Source: Streptomyces sp. CB09001
Lineage (GTDB): Bacteria; Actinomycetota; Actinomycetes; Streptomycetales; Streptomycetaceae
Assembly: GCF_003369795.1 (NCBI RefSeq)
Contig: NZ_CP026730.1
Span: 2,108,001 to 2,172,000 of the forward strand
DNA: 64,000 bases
Direction: 5' to 3'
Part shown: one piece after another, positions 1 to 8,307 of the stretch
Numbering within the stretch: the first letter of the stretch is position 1
Layout: each line of letters starts with the position of its first letter
Notes under the pieces: generated by a model
Told to the model about the DNA's origin: nothing
Seen by the model: the letters and a program-made list of their open reading frames with translations, nothing else
Databases searched by the model: none
Translations under genes and position numbers: made by a program

Positions 1-60
1 AATTGAACTCCTGACCTCCTGCATGCCATGCAGGCGCTCTACCAACTGAGCTATAGCCCC
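1..60 (-). tRNA. tRNA-Ala (GGC), 3' end cut off by window start
   Basis: The minus strand starts at 60 with GGGGCTATAGCTCAG, followed by a D arm, an anticodon stem CCTGC/GCAGG around a loop whose positions 34-36 read GGC, and the start of the T arm. The sequence matches the complete copy at 769-841 base for base over the shared part; about 13 nt of the 3' end lie outside the window. Confidence 0.93.
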
Positions 61-156
61 TTGCCTTTCGTCCGCCCGGTCTCCCCGGCGGCGACGCCAA
101 CATTACACGGTCCACCGGGGCGAACACCAAATCGTTTCCGTTCCGTCCGGTTCGCC

Positions 157-390
157 CTATGCCGTCACGAACGAGTAGAACCGCTTGAGGGTGCAGTGCT
201 CCTCCAGCAGCCGGCCGTAGATCGGCTCGCCCTCGAGTTCGCGGTACGTCTCGATGGGGTCGCCTTTTATGATCAGTGCCCGCGCGCATTCCTCGCACCA
301 GTACTGGTAGTCGGGGTTGACCGGCTCCATGTCGCGCACGATGGGCGTGCCGCTGCCACACCAGTCGCACTTCCGCCTGTGTGCACCCAT
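157..390 (-). CDS. small zinc-ribbon-like protein, 77 aa
   Basis: Unrecognised conserved-looking small protein. It has CDWC near residue 8 and CEEC near residue 32, a pair of CxxC knuckles that suggests one structural zinc. The rest is acidic and tyrosine-rich with no membrane segment. The ATG at 390 is preceded by GGAG with 7-nt spacing, and that SD overlaps the end of the upstream gene (394-567), from which it is only 3 nt away, so the two are probably translated together. Function unknown; nucleic-acid or protein binding is only inferred from the knuckles. Confidence 0.72.
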   Translation of the reverse strand: MGAHRRKCDWCGSGTPIVRDMEPVNPDYQYWCEECARALIIKGDPIETYRELEGEPIYGRLLEEHCTLKRFYSFVTA

Positions 391-393
391 CGA

Positions 394-567
394 TCAGCTC
401 CAGCTGTGGCCGCAGGCCGTGCACACGTAAGAGATTCCGCCGTTGTCGCCGAGGACCTGGGCCACGTGCCCGGAACCGCAGGAGGGGCAGCTGAGGCGGG
501 TGACCGTGTTCCTTGCCATCGCTCCGCCGAGGAGGTGACCGACCTCCTCGAGGATGCTCCCAGGCAT
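394..567 (-). CDS. small zinc-ribbon protein, 57 aa
   Basis: The start at 567 (MPGSILEEV) is chosen over an upstream ATG at 621 because GGGAG sits 6 nt before it. The C-terminal half has CPSC and CTAC, a typical zinc-ribbon pair (CxxC-x18-CxxC-like), ending GHSWS as in many zinc-ribbon domains. It forms a two-gene unit with the 77-aa cysteine protein just downstream. Function is not recognisable. Confidence 0.7.
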   Translation of the reverse strand: MPGSILEEVGHLLGGAMARNTVTRLSCPSCGSGHVAQVLGDNGGISYVCTACGHSWS

Positions 568-724
568 CGCCACTCCCTCCCGTCGGGCTGCGGTCCCCTT
601 CCGGCCGTTTGATTCTGCCACGGCCGGGCCGACCCGGTCAGCGACGCCTCAGTACCGGTCCGGACACGGAGTCCCACCGACGTATACGCCTGTGGGACGC
701 GTGTTGCTCAAGCGGGCGGAGACG

Positions 725-752
725 AAAAAACCCGCCCCCCGAAGGGGACGGG
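725..752 (-). terminator. intrinsic terminator of the complete tRNA-Ala gene
   Basis: Read on the minus strand, CCCGTCCCC and GGGGGGCGGG form a G/C stem followed at once by six T residues, a classic Rho-independent terminator 17 nt beyond the 3' end of the tRNA at 769-841. T-runs like this are uncommon in this genome. Confidence 0.8.
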
Positions 753-768
753 ATTCGTCCGTGGGTTG

Positions 769-841
769 TGGAGCTAAGGAGAATTGAACTCCTGACCTCC
801 TGCATGCCATGCAGGCGCTCTACCAACTGAGCTATAGCCCC
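769..841 (-). tRNA. tRNA-Ala (GGC)
   Basis: 73 nt, no encoded CCA. The acceptor stem GGGGCTA/TAGCTCC contains the G3:U70 wobble pair that is the alanine identity element, with discriminator A. The anticodon loop is ATGGCAT, giving anticodon GGC. The D arm (GCTCAGTTGGTAGAGC) and T arm (GGAGTTCAATTCTCC) are both intact. A second copy is at 1-60. Confidence 0.97.
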
Positions 842-949
842 TGGTGCCACGCGACCCGAGTCGCATGGTCCTGCTCTTCGTCCGCTCCGCCCGGCGGGGC
901 GAACAAGAAGAACTTTAGCCTGCGACCTGCCGGAAAGTGAAATCGCCGT

Positions 950-1621
950 TCAGACGTCGTCGCCGATCACCGGTTCCGGCAGCGTGCCGGCGTTGTGCTC
1001 CAGCAGGCGCCAGCCGCGGGCGCCCTCGCCCAGCACGGACCAGCAGCAGTTGGTCAGGCCGCCGAGGCTCTCCCAGCTGTGCGGTTCCAGGCCGAGCAGG
1101 CGCCCGATGGTGGTGCGGATCGTGCCGCCGTGGCTGACCACGACGAGGGTGCCGTCCTCGGGGAGCTTCTCGGCGTGCCGGAGCACCACGGGGGCGGCGC
1201 GGTCGGCGACCTCGGTCTCCAGCTCGCCGCCGCCGCGGCGCACGGGCTCGCCGCGCTTCCAGGCCGTGTACTCGTCGCCGTACCTGGCGATGATCTCCTC
1301 GTGGGTCAGCCCCTGCCAGACGCCCGCGTAGGTCTCCCGCAGGCCCTCCTCCAGGGTCACCTCCAGGCCGGTGACCACGGACAGCTCGGCGGCCGTGTCC
1401 GCGGCGCGCGCGAGGTCGGAGGCGACGATCGCGTCGGGCCTCAGGTGCAGGAGCAGCCCGGCCGCACGGCGGGCCTGGTGCACGCCGGTCTCGGTCAGCT
1501 CGACGTCCGTGCTGCCCTGGAAGCGGCGCTCCACGTTCCACGCGGTCTGGCCGTGCCGCCACAGGATCACCCGGCGGCCGCGGCCCGGCCTGCCCGCCGT
1601 CACCTCGCCGGTGGCGCTCAT
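950..1621 (-). CDS. histidine phosphatase family protein (phosphoglycerate mutase-like)
   Basis: 223 aa. Near residue 19 is LWRHGQTAWN, the RHGxT/S motif with the phosphohistidine of the histidine phosphatase superfamily; the second catalytic histidine is in VVSHGGTIR near residue 150. Two-histidine phosphatases of this branch act on small phosphoesters; true mutase activity is not implied and the substrate is unknown. The ATG at 1621 overlaps the rsfS stop by ATGA, so the two genes are translationally coupled. A longer frame upstream was rejected because it runs into rsfS. Confidence 0.85.
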   Translation of the reverse strand: MSATGEVTAGRPGRGRRVILWRHGQTAWNVERRFQGSTDVELTETGVHQARRAAGLLLHLRPDAIVASDLARAADTAAELSVVTGLEVTLEEGLRETYAGVWQGLTHEEIIARYGDEYTAWKRGEPVRRGGGELETEVADRAAPVVLRHAEKLPEDGTLVVVSHGGTIRTTIGRLLGLEPHSWESLGGLTNCCWSVLGEGARGWRLLEHNAGTLPEPVIGDDV

Positions 1622-2064
1622 CGCCAGTCCTCGTCGGTGCGCGTCGCCTCCTCGGCGGCCTGGAGCTTCGCGTGCTCCTCCGCCTTGCCGCGGGTCTCCT
1701 TCGCGTCGGCGGGAAGCTCCAGCTCGGGGCAGTCCTTCCACAGCCGCTCCAGGGCGTAGAAGACGCGCTCCTCGCTGTGCTGGACGTGGACGACGATGTC
1801 GACGTAGTCGAGCAGGACCCAGCGGGCCTCGCGGTCGCCCTCGCGGCGCACCGGCTTGGCGCCGAGCTCCTTGCTCAGCCGCTCCTCGATCTCGTCGACG
1901 ATCGACTTGACCTGGCGGTCGTTGGGCGCGGAGGCCAGCAGGAAGGCGTCCGTGATCGACAGCACGTCGCTGACGTCGTAGGCGATGATGTCGTGCGCGA
2001 GCTTGTCGGCCGCCGCCTGGGCGGCGGCGTTGATGAGTTCGATGGAGCGGTCGGTCGCGGTCAC
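1618..2064 (-). CDS. rsfS: ribosome silencing factor RsfS (Iojap family)
   Basis: 148 aa. The sequence DRSIELINAAAQAAADKLA, then SITDAFLLAS with a conserved Asp, then REGDREARWVLLDYVDIVVH is typical of RsfS/Iojap, which binds ribosomal protein L14 and blocks subunit joining under starvation. The start is the GTG at 2064; the open frame continues upstream without family similarity. The last 35 residues are a charged extension common in actinomycetes. It lies in the usual nadD - LCP - rsfS - phosphatase order and overlaps the next gene by 4 nt. Confidence 0.92.
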   Translation of the reverse strand: MTATDRSIELINAAAQAAADKLAHDIIAYDVSDVLSITDAFLLASAPNDRQVKSIVDEIEERLSKELGAKPVRREGDREARWVLLDYVDIVVHVQHSEERVFYALERLWKDCPELELPADAKETRGKAEEHAKLQAAEEATRTDEDWR

Positions 2065-2146
2065 TGCCTGGCTTTCGGGTCGGCGGTCGGTTGACCTCAA
2101 GGGTCTCACGACCGCCGACACGGGCCCACGTGGAATTCCTCCACCC

Positions 2147-3904
2147 CTACGACGCCGGTTTGTAGTCCTGGCCGAGCACCACCGATACCCGTGCGTTCGC
2201 TGAGACCTGCCCCTGGGAGACGGAGTCGGTGGGCAGGCCCAGGGTCTTGGCGACCTGGACGGCGTTCTCCTTGTCGGCGGCCTCCGCGTAGACGACCTCC
2301 GAGGTGGCCTCGGTGCCGGACGCGGTGCCGCCGGACACGAAGGTGAAGCCGCCGTTGAGGAGGACGACGCGGGCCTTTCCGGTGCGGTCCTCCTCGCCGG
2401 TGGCGTTGCGGACGGAGACGCTGACGGCCGCGTCCTTGTCGGGGCTCTTGGCGGTGCCGCCGAGGACGTCCTTGACGACGCTGTCACTGGCCTCGGCACT
2501 GAGCCCGCCGCCGTCCTGGACGGGCAGCAGCGCGGTTTTGAAGTCGCCACCCTTGGCGCGGTCGGAGAGCCCGGCGAGAAACGTGCCGAGGTCCTTCTCG
2601 GTCAGCGGCGGGTCGAGGATCATGCCCAGGGTCTGGACGGTGGTCGTCGCGGCCTGCGGGTCGGAGGACAGCTTGCGCAGCACCCCCTGCATGACCTGCC
2701 CGAACCGCTGCAGCTGGGCGTTCGCCTCCTCGCCCTTGGCGCTGTAGGTGGCGTAGGCGACGGCCATCTTGCCGCTGAGGGTCTGGCCCTCGCCCTTGTG
2801 CACGAGCGGGGCCGCGCTCTTGTCCTTGGACTCCGGGTCGGGGACGTCGGCGTCGGTGTCGACGTCGATGTTGCCGACCAGGTCGACGAGGATCTGGAGG
2901 TAGGGCGTGTCCAGCCGCCAGGTGCCCTCGATGTCGGTGCCGAGGGCGGAGTCGAGGGCGGTGCGGGTGGCGTCGGGGCCCGCGTCGCCGACGGACTTGG
3001 CGAGCGTGGTGGTGCTGCCGTCGTCGCCGGTCAGGGCGAGCGCGTTGGGCACCAGTACGGCGGTCCCCTGCTTGGTGGTGGTGTTGTTCACGAGCAGCGC
3101 GGTGGAGGTGCCGCCGCCCTTGGTGTCGTGCAGGTGGACGGCGATCACGTCGCGCTTCTGCGCGCCGGCCGTCGTGGTGCCGCCGGTCTTGTCGTCGGAG
3201 GAGGACAGGCCGGGCAGCTTCCCGGTGTACCAGAGGTAGCCGACGCCGCCGACCGCGACCAGCGCCAGGACGACGACCAGGGCGACGATGCGCGAGCGGG
3301 CGCGCCGACGGGCCTCCTCGCGGCGTTCGGTGCGGTTCTCCGTGAACTTCATCCAGTCGATGACGTCCTCGGAGTCGCCGGCCGGCTCCTCGACGAAGGC
3401 GAACTGCTCGGTGCGGTAGTCCCCGCCGGGTCCGGCCGCCTCGGCGGGGTCCGTGCGCTCCCGCTCCCCGGCCGGGCCCGCCTGCTGCGGGATGTGGGCG
3501 GTCTGCTCGGCGACCCGGGGCTGCGGGCCGCTGGTCGCGGCCCGGCCGTACGGGTCGTACTGCGGCTGGACCGGCTGCTGACCGGTGTCGTAGCCGCCCT
3601 GGGAGCCGTAGGGGTCATAGGGCTGCTGGACGGGCTGCTGGACGGGCTGGCGGCTGCCGGTGGCGTACGGGTCGTAGCCGTAGCCCTGCTGCCCGTACTG
3701 CTGGTGCCCGTACTGCTGCCCCTGCTGTCCGTACTGCTGCCCCTGCTGCTGCGCGTACGGGTCGTACTGCTGCTGCTGTTGGCCGGGCTGGGCGTGGCCC
3801 TGGGCCTGCCCCTGGGCCTGGCGGTACACGGGGCGGCCGTACTCGTCGTAGCCGACGAGTTCGTACTGGTCGTCGCCGTGTCCCGCGTCGTATCCGTCGT
3901 TCAC
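2147..3904 (-). CDS. LCP-like membrane protein with LytR C-terminal domain
   Basis: 585 aa, GTG start 16 nt after nadD. Residues about 1-150 are a cytoplasmic Q/Y/G/P-rich low-complexity segment with QQYGQQ-type repeats. One membrane helix follows (about 210-230, ALVVVLALVAVGGVGYLWY). Outside the membrane there is an LCP-like domain (about 255-430) and a LytR_C domain (about 490-575, VRNATG..., ending VSVVLGQDY). LCP enzymes attach glycopolymers to peptidoglycan. Here the region corresponding to the usual Arg-x-Arg phosphate-binding motif reads AYATYSAKGEE and lacks both arginines, and the SIPRD-like motif reads VPNAL. Catalytic activity is therefore doubtful; a scaffold role is possible. The location next to glycopolymer genes fits cell-wall work. 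Confidence 0.8.
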   Translation of the reverse strand: MNDGYDAGHGDDQYELVGYDEYGRPVYRQAQGQAQGHAQPGQQQQQYDPYAQQQGQQYGQQGQQYGHQQYGQQGYGYDPYATGSRQPVQQPVQQPYDPYGSQGGYDTGQQPVQPQYDPYGRAATSGPQPRVAEQTAHIPQQAGPAGERERTDPAEAAGPGGDYRTEQFAFVEEPAGDSEDVIDWMKFTENRTERREEARRRARSRIVALVVVLALVAVGGVGYLWYTGKLPGLSSSDDKTGGTTTAGAQKRDVIAVHLHDTKGGGTSTALLVNNTTTKQGTAVLVPNALALTGDDGSTTTLAKSVGDAGPDATRTALDSALGTDIEGTWRLDTPYLQILVDLVGNIDVDTDADVPDPESKDKSAAPLVHKGEGQTLSGKMAVAYATYSAKGEEANAQLQRFGQVMQGVLRKLSSDPQAATTTVQTLGMILDPPLTEKDLGTFLAGLSDRAKGGDFKTALLPVQDGGGLSAEASDSVVKDVLGGTAKSPDKDAAVSVSVRNATGEEDRTGKARVVLLNGGFTFVSGGTASGTEATSEVVYAEAADKENAVQVAKTLGLPTDSVSQGQVSANARVSVVLGQDYKPAS

Positions 3905-3920
3905 CGGTGCCCCTCTCGGC

Positions 3921-4625
3921 TCACTCGCCGCGGTACAGGTGGCGTTTGTCGATGTAGCGCACGACTCCGTCGGGCACCAGGTACCAGACGGGATCGCCCT
4001 TGGCGACTCTCGCACGGCAGTCCGTGGAGGAGATGGCGAGGGCGGGGACCTCGACGAGCGAGACACCGCCCTTGGGGAGTCCGGCGTCCGTGAGGGTGTG
4101 GCCGGGCCGGGTGACGCCGATGAAGTGGGCGAGGGAGAACAGCTCCTCGCTGTCGCGCCAGGTGAGGATCTGGGCGAGGGCGTCGGCCCCGGTGATGAAG
4201 AACAGGTCCGCGTCCGGGTTGAGGGCGCGCAGGTCGCGCAGGGTGTCGACGGTGTAGGTGGGGCCACCGCGGTCGATGTCGATGCGGCTGACGGAGAACT
4301 GCGGGTTCTCGACGGTCGCGACGACCGTCATCAGGTACCGGTCCTCGGCCGCGGAGACCGCGCGGTGGCTCTTCTGCCACGGCTGCCCGGTCGGCACGAA
4401 CACCACCTCGTCGAGCTGGAACTGCGCGGCGACCTCGCTGGCGGCCACCAGGTGGCCGTGGTGGATCGGGTCGAAGGTGCCGCCCATGACGCCCAGGCGT
4501 CGCTTGCCCGCCGACGGACCGTTGACCGGGCCCTGGACCGGGCCGGTGGCGCGGGCGGGCACCGCGTTCTGCGTGCCGCGCGCCGGCGCGTGCGCCGGGC
4601 CGGTAGGCGTGTCGTGCTCTCCCAT
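3921..4625 (-). CDS. nadD: nicotinate-nucleotide adenylyltransferase NadD
   Basis: 234 aa from the ATG at 4625. [15 protein letters not shown] carries the HxGH nucleotidyltransferase signature; TGADALAQI and [10 protein letters not shown] are the other conserved NadD motifs (the usual ISSTxIR is varied to ISSTDCR). It adenylates nicotinate mononucleotide in NAD synthesis, in the cytoplasm. About 40 residues of Ala/Pro/Gly-rich sequence precede the catalytic domain, so a later start is possible. The gene lies directly upstream of the LCP-like gene on the same strand. Confidence 0.93.
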   Translation of the reverse strand: MGEHDTPTGPAHAPARGTQNAVPARATGPVQGPVNGPSAGKRRLGVMGGTFDPIHHGHLVAASEVAAQFQLDEVVFVPTGQPWQKSHRAVSAAEDRYLMTVVATVENPQFSVSRIDIDRGGPTYTVDTLRDLRALNPDADLFFITGADALAQILTWRDSEELFSLAHFIGVTRPGHTLTDAGLPKGGVSLVEVPALAISSTDCRARVAKGDPVWYLVPDGVVRYIDKRHLYRGE

Positions 4626-4684
4626 GCGAGCAGACCCTACCGGCCCGCCCGGAGTGACCCGGTCGCGCCCACGGAGCCGCGGGC

Positions 4685-4852
4685 TCAGCGGTCGCGGTTG
4701 AACCGGGTGGTGATCCACAGCAGGAGCAGCAGGATGACGAACGCGCCGATGCCGGTGACGTAGGGGCTGAGGCTCTCGTGGTTGCCGCCGTGCTCCTCGC
4801 CGCCCTCGGCGGCGAGGGTGACGAACTGGGCGGCGCTGAGGGGAAGGCTCAT
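4685..4852 (-). CDS. small single-pass membrane protein, 55 aa
   Basis: The ATG at 4852 opens a 55-residue frame: an N-terminal [18 protein letters not shown] segment, then one strong membrane helix (about 31-48, [18 protein letters not shown]), then a basic end RFNRDR. It is too short for most gene finders but has clean coding bias, a well-formed transmembrane-plus-basic-tail pattern, and sits between two genes on the same strand. Function unknown. Confidence 0.7.
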   Translation of the reverse strand: MSLPLSAAQFVTLAAEGGEEHGGNHESLSPYVTGIGAFVILLLLLWITTRFNRDR

Positions 4853-4949
4853 CTTCGGCAGGACCTATCCGGTGTGGGCGGGACAAGACGTCCGCTCATC
4901 GTATGCGGGCGCGCGAGGACCGGGGCGACCGGGGAACCTTCGGATCTCC

Positions 4950-5111
4950 TCAGTCGTCCTTCTGCTTGTACCCCCGCAGCAGGAACCACGCGGTCAGCAC
5001 ACAGCCCACCACCATGACGATCAGGACGATCCGGAGCAGATTCCCCGGCCCCTGCTGCTCGGCGGCGGTCGCGGCCCCGGCGAGCCAGTCGGCGTGGGGG
5101 ATGTGCTGCAT
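4950..5111 (-). CDS. small single-pass membrane protein, 53 aa
   Basis: The ATG at 5111 is preceded by AAGGAG 8 nt upstream. Residues 1-22 are polar (MQHIPHADWLAGAATAAEQQ), then there is a membrane helix (about 26-46, LRIVLIVMVVGCVLTAWFLL) and a charged end RGYKQKDD. It is the first gene of the minus-strand run and lies back to back with the plus-strand M48 peptidase at 5253, so the 140-bp interval between them holds divergent promoters. Function unknown. Confidence 0.72.
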   Translation of the reverse strand: MQHIPHADWLAGAATAAEQQGPGNLLRIVLIVMVVGCVLTAWFLLRGYKQKDD

Positions 5112-5252
5112 GGCGTGGACTCCTTCGACGTACTGCCCGTCCACGGTATCTCCGCCTAGGCTGGGCCCGGCTCCGGGGGCGCAAAGGGCCGCACAAGGGT
5201 TCGCAAAGACCATACGTACGTACAGGTCACACATACGCGCATGGGGGAAGAG

Positions 5253-6434
5253 ATGTCCGACGGCCACGACAACGGGCACGAGCACGTGCCGAGCAGGCAG
5301 CGCAGGCGTTTCTCCGGAATCTCCTCGCGTGCGTACGAGCATCCGGCCGACCGCAGTGCCCTGGTGGCGCTGCGCAAGCTGAGCGGCTTCGACACGGTCT
5401 TCAAGGCGCTGAGCGGTCTGCTGCCCGAGCGGAGCCTGCGGCTGCTGTTCCTGTCCGACTCGGTGCGCGTCTCGGACCGGCAGTTCGCCCATCTGAACGT
5501 CATGCTGCGCGACGCCTGCTACATCCTGGACCTGGAGAAGGTCCCGCCGATGTACGTCAACCAGGATCCGACTCCGAACGCGATGTGCATCGGCCTGGAC
5601 GAGCCGATCATCGTCGTCACCACGGGGCTGGTCGAGCTGCTCGACGAGGAGGAGATGCGGGCGGTCGTCGGGCACGAGGTGGGGCACGCCCTGTCCGGGC
5701 ACGCGGTCTACCGGACCATCCTGCTCTTCCTGACCTCGCTGGCCGTCCGGGTCGCCTGGATCCCGCTGGGCAACGTGGCGATCATGGCGATCGTGACGGC
5801 GCTGCGCGAGTGGTTCCGCAAGTCGGAGCTGTCCGCCGACCGCGCGGGACTGCTGGTCGGCCAGGACCTCCAGGCCTCCATGCGGGGCCTGATGAAGATC
5901 GCGGGCGGCAACCACCTGCACGAGATGAACGTGGACGCGTTCCTGGAGCAGGCCGAGGAGTACGAGGCGGGCGGCGACCTGCGCGACTCGGTGCTGAAGA
6001 TCCTGAACGTGCTGCCCCGCTCGCACCCGTTCACCACGGTGCGGGCCGCCGAGCTGAAGAAGTGGGCGGCCTCCCGGGACTACCAGCGGATCATGGACGG
6101 CCACTACCCGCGCCGCGACGAGGACAAGGACACCTCGGTGCGGGACTCCTTCCGGGAGTCGGCGTCCCACTACGCCACGCATGTGCGCAGCTCGAAGGAC
6201 CCGCTGATGAAGCTGGTCAACGACATCGCGGGCGGCGCCGGTGACCTCGGTGACCGGATGCGGCGGGGCTTCGGCGGCTTCACGGGCTCCCAGCCGCGGC
6301 CGCCCAAGGACGACGGCGGGCCGGCGCAGGGGCCGGGAGGGTCCGAGCGGCCCGAGGGACCCGAGCGGCCCGAGGGGTCCGGCGGCGACGGTCCGGAGTC
6401 TCCCCGGGACGGCTCGCCGCGCGACGGCGCCTGA
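5253..6434 (+). CDS. M48-family metallopeptidase
   Basis: 393 aa. GHEVGHALSGH near residue 140 is the HExxH zinc motif of M48 (HtpX/Ste24-like) proteases, and ELSADRAG about 60 residues later supplies the third zinc ligand Glu. A hydrophobic stretch LLFLTSLAVRVAWIPLGNVAIMAIV between them suggests membrane association. The C-terminal 70 residues are a Pro/Gly/Glu-rich tail with a repeated GPERPEG motif. The start at 5253 is preferred to 5241 because GGGGAAG lies 5-6 nt before it. The substrate is unknown; related proteins act in membrane-protein quality control. Confidence 0.87.
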   Translation: MSDGHDNGHEHVPSRQRRRFSGISSRAYEHPADRSALVALRKLSGFDTVFKALSGLLPERSLRLLFLSDSVRVSDRQFAHLNVMLRDACYILDLEKVPPMYVNQDPTPNAMCIGLDEPIIVVTTGLVELLDEEEMRAVVGHEVGHALSGHAVYRTILLFLTSLAVRVAWIPLGNVAIMAIVTALREWFRKSELSADRAGLLVGQDLQASMRGLMKIAGGNHLHEMNVDAFLEQAEEYEAGGDLRDSVLKILNVLPRSHPFTTVRAAELKKWAASRDYQRIMDGHYPRRDEDKDTSVRDSFRESASHYATHVRSSKDPLMKLVNDIAGGAGDLGDRMRRGFGGFTGSQPRPPKDDGGPAQGPGGSERPEGPERPEGSGGDGPESPRDGSPRDGA

Positions 6435-6447
6435 CCGCGTCCCGCGT

Positions 6448-7518
6448 TCACACCTTCGGCCGGGCCTTCTCCGCGAGGCTGCCGCACAGCGCCGTGGCGT
6501 TGCCCGAGGTGTACGGGTCGGTGCCGGCGGGGACGCCGGCCCCGGCCTCCTGGCCGGCCAGCAGCGGGCGGAGGTGGTTCGCCGCGTCCTCGGCGCAGGA
6601 GAGCGGCCCGGCCTGGACGTAGGAGGCGACGAGCTGGGTCTGGTGCAGCCGCAGGTCGTCGCGGTCGAAGCGGAAATGCAGCTCGCGCCGGAGGGTGAAC
6701 AGCGACACCTCGCCCCGGGCCTCGTCGGCCGGCCGCAGCGCGTACACCATGGTGTGGTCGGCGGTGACCTCCAGGGTGGACGCGTCGCTCTCCTCGACCC
6801 GCAGGCTTCCGTCCACCCGGATCTCGGGGTCGGCCAGCTCGGCCCGGGCCGGGTCGAAGCGGACCAGCCACCCCGTGGGGGCGTGCCGTCCGTCCGAGGC
6901 GGGTCTCGCGAAGCTCTCGTCGAACTGGCGTAGCTGGTCCGCGTCCAGCAGCACCCGCACCGAGCGCACCTCCCCGCCACCGAGCACCTCCGGGTCGAGC
7001 GCCGAGCGGACGATGTAGTTCTTGGCGGTGGTGAGCGCGTTGAAGACCTGGTCCTCGGAGAAGTGCGCCGTGCGCCGGGCCCCCGGCAGGGGGATGCCCT
7101 GGGCCGCGGTCCTGAAGTGCGCGGCGGGGCTGTGCGCGTACAGGGACGCGGCGTCGTCGGCGCCGGGCACCCTGTCCCGCGGGGCGAGCGGGACGACGGT
7201 CATCCGCACCGGCTCGGCGGCGCGCTGCCCGGCGGGGCTCTGGTAGGGGTGCCGTACGCCCATGTAGATGGCGGTGCCGAAGGCGACGGCGATGAGCAGG
7301 ACGAGGATCAGCGCCTGCCGGGACAGTCCGGCCCGGCGCAGGGGCGGGCGGCGGCGTACGGCGGGCGCGTGGTCGGTGATGCGCTCCTGGGCGGAGAACT
7401 CCTGGAGCCGGGCAGCGCGCACGAACGATTCGTCGAAGACGACGGATCGGTACTCGTCCTCTCCGCCTCCGGGGGCGCCGTCGGGCGTTCCTCCGGGCGG
7501 ATCGCCAGGCCCTGCCAT
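6448..7518 (-). CDS. SCO2583/SCO2584 N-terminal-domain membrane protein (larger copy)
   Basis: 356 aa from the ATG at 7518; a GTG at 7563 would add 15 residues and neither start has a good SD. Near residue 22 is YRSVVFDESFVRAARLQEFS, a motif shared with the next gene upstream. One membrane helix follows (QALILVLLIAVAFGTAIYMG), then a large extracytoplasmic domain with two cysteines near the end. The arrangement beside proA matches the Streptomyces SCO2583/SCO2584 families, of which SCO2584 is linked to spore-wall synthesis; the assignment is from memory of the family names. Exact biochemical role unknown. Confidence 0.75.
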   Translation of the reverse strand: MAGPGDPPGGTPDGAPGGGEDEYRSVVFDESFVRAARLQEFSAQERITDHAPAVRRRPPLRRAGLSRQALILVLLIAVAFGTAIYMGVRHPYQSPAGQRAAEPVRMTVVPLAPRDRVPGADDAASLYAHSPAAHFRTAAQGIPLPGARRTAHFSEDQVFNALTTAKNYIVRSALDPEVLGGGEVRSVRVLLDADQLRQFDESFARPASDGRHAPTGWLVRFDPARAELADPEIRVDGSLRVEESDASTLEVTADHTMVYALRPADEARGEVSLFTLRRELHFRFDRDDLRLHQTQLVASYVQAGPLSCAEDAANHLRPLLAGQEAGAGVPAGTDPYTSGNATALCGSLAEKARPKV

Positions 7519-7604
7519 ACCTTCAGAGTGGGTCTGCGGAAGGTCGCGTAAACGCGCGGCCACAGGTCAAGTTGGGACAGCTTGCCGCCGCGCCCGGGGG
7601 CGGT

Positions 7605-8174
7605 TCAGGGGCTGCGCGGGATCACCGACACGGCCGGCTGGGAGTAGTCGGCGGAGGCCGAGGGGGTCACGGTGCCGCTCTGCTCCGGGCCGGTGGAGGC
7701 TGGCGGCGGCACCTGCTGCGGGCCACCGCCCGAGGACGCGCCCCGGTAGACGGCCACGAAGGCCAGTGCGACCATGCCGATGCCCATCGCGAGGGCGAGC
7801 AGCCAGGCGACGGGGCGGTGCCAGCGGACCTGCTTGCCGTAGGCAGCGGGGGCGCCGTAGGGGCGGTCGAGGAGGTCGCGGTCGTCGTCCGGGTCGTCGA
7901 GGTCGGGATCATGGCCGAAATCGCCGTACCCGTCGTCGTAGCGCTCGGCCCTGCTGCGGCCTCGGCGGGCCGCTTCCGCCTCGGTGGCCTCGGCTCTGGC
8001 CTGCGCGGCGGCCAGGAGGCGCTCGACGGCGGTCGGCTCGTGCACCGCGGCCGCCGCCACGAAGGCCTCGTCGAAGACCACGGAGGCGAACTCTTCGTCC
8101 GACACCCCGCGGTCGTGGTCGTCGTCGGGCTCCCTGCCGTCCGGGAACGGCGTGCCCCCCACGTCCTCCGGCAC
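7605..8174 (-). CDS. SCO2584-like spore-wall membrane protein (smaller copy)
   Basis: 189 aa. The N-terminus is strongly acidic and contains FASVVFDEAFVAAAAVHEPT, near-parallel to the motif in the gene at 6448-7518. After a charged stretch with repeated Asp (DPDLDDPDDDRD) there is a single membrane helix (about 125-145, VAWLLALAMGIGMVALAFVAVY) and a short Ser/Pro/Thr-rich outer tail. It sits between the larger paralogue and proA, 86 nt from the former. The shared motif suggests both proteins bind the same cytoplasmic partner; that is inference. Confidence 0.75.
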   Translation of the reverse strand: MPEDVGGTPFPDGREPDDDHDRGVSDEEFASVVFDEAFVAAAAVHEPTAVERLLAAAQARAEATEAEAARRGRSRAERYDDGYGDFGHDPDLDDPDDDRDLLDRPYGAPAAYGKQVRWHRPVAWLLALAMGIGMVALAFVAVYRGASSGGGPQQVPPPASTGPEQSGTVTPSASADYSQPAVSVIPRSP

Positions 8175-8307
8175 GGCTCCAGAGTAGACCTGGGAGGTCG
8201 TTTTGGGCAGACGGCGGGGAAATTCATCCGTTGGGTGAGATGCCCCGATCGGTGCTCCCGCGGGCCGCGCGTGGGCCGCGCGTCGGCCGCCCGCAGCGCG
8301 CCCGCCG

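Noticed and set aside
1..841. Duplicated tRNA-Ala genes as an integration site
   Set aside because: No integrase, truncated repeat or element lies between them; the 700 bp hold two normal small genes and a terminator.
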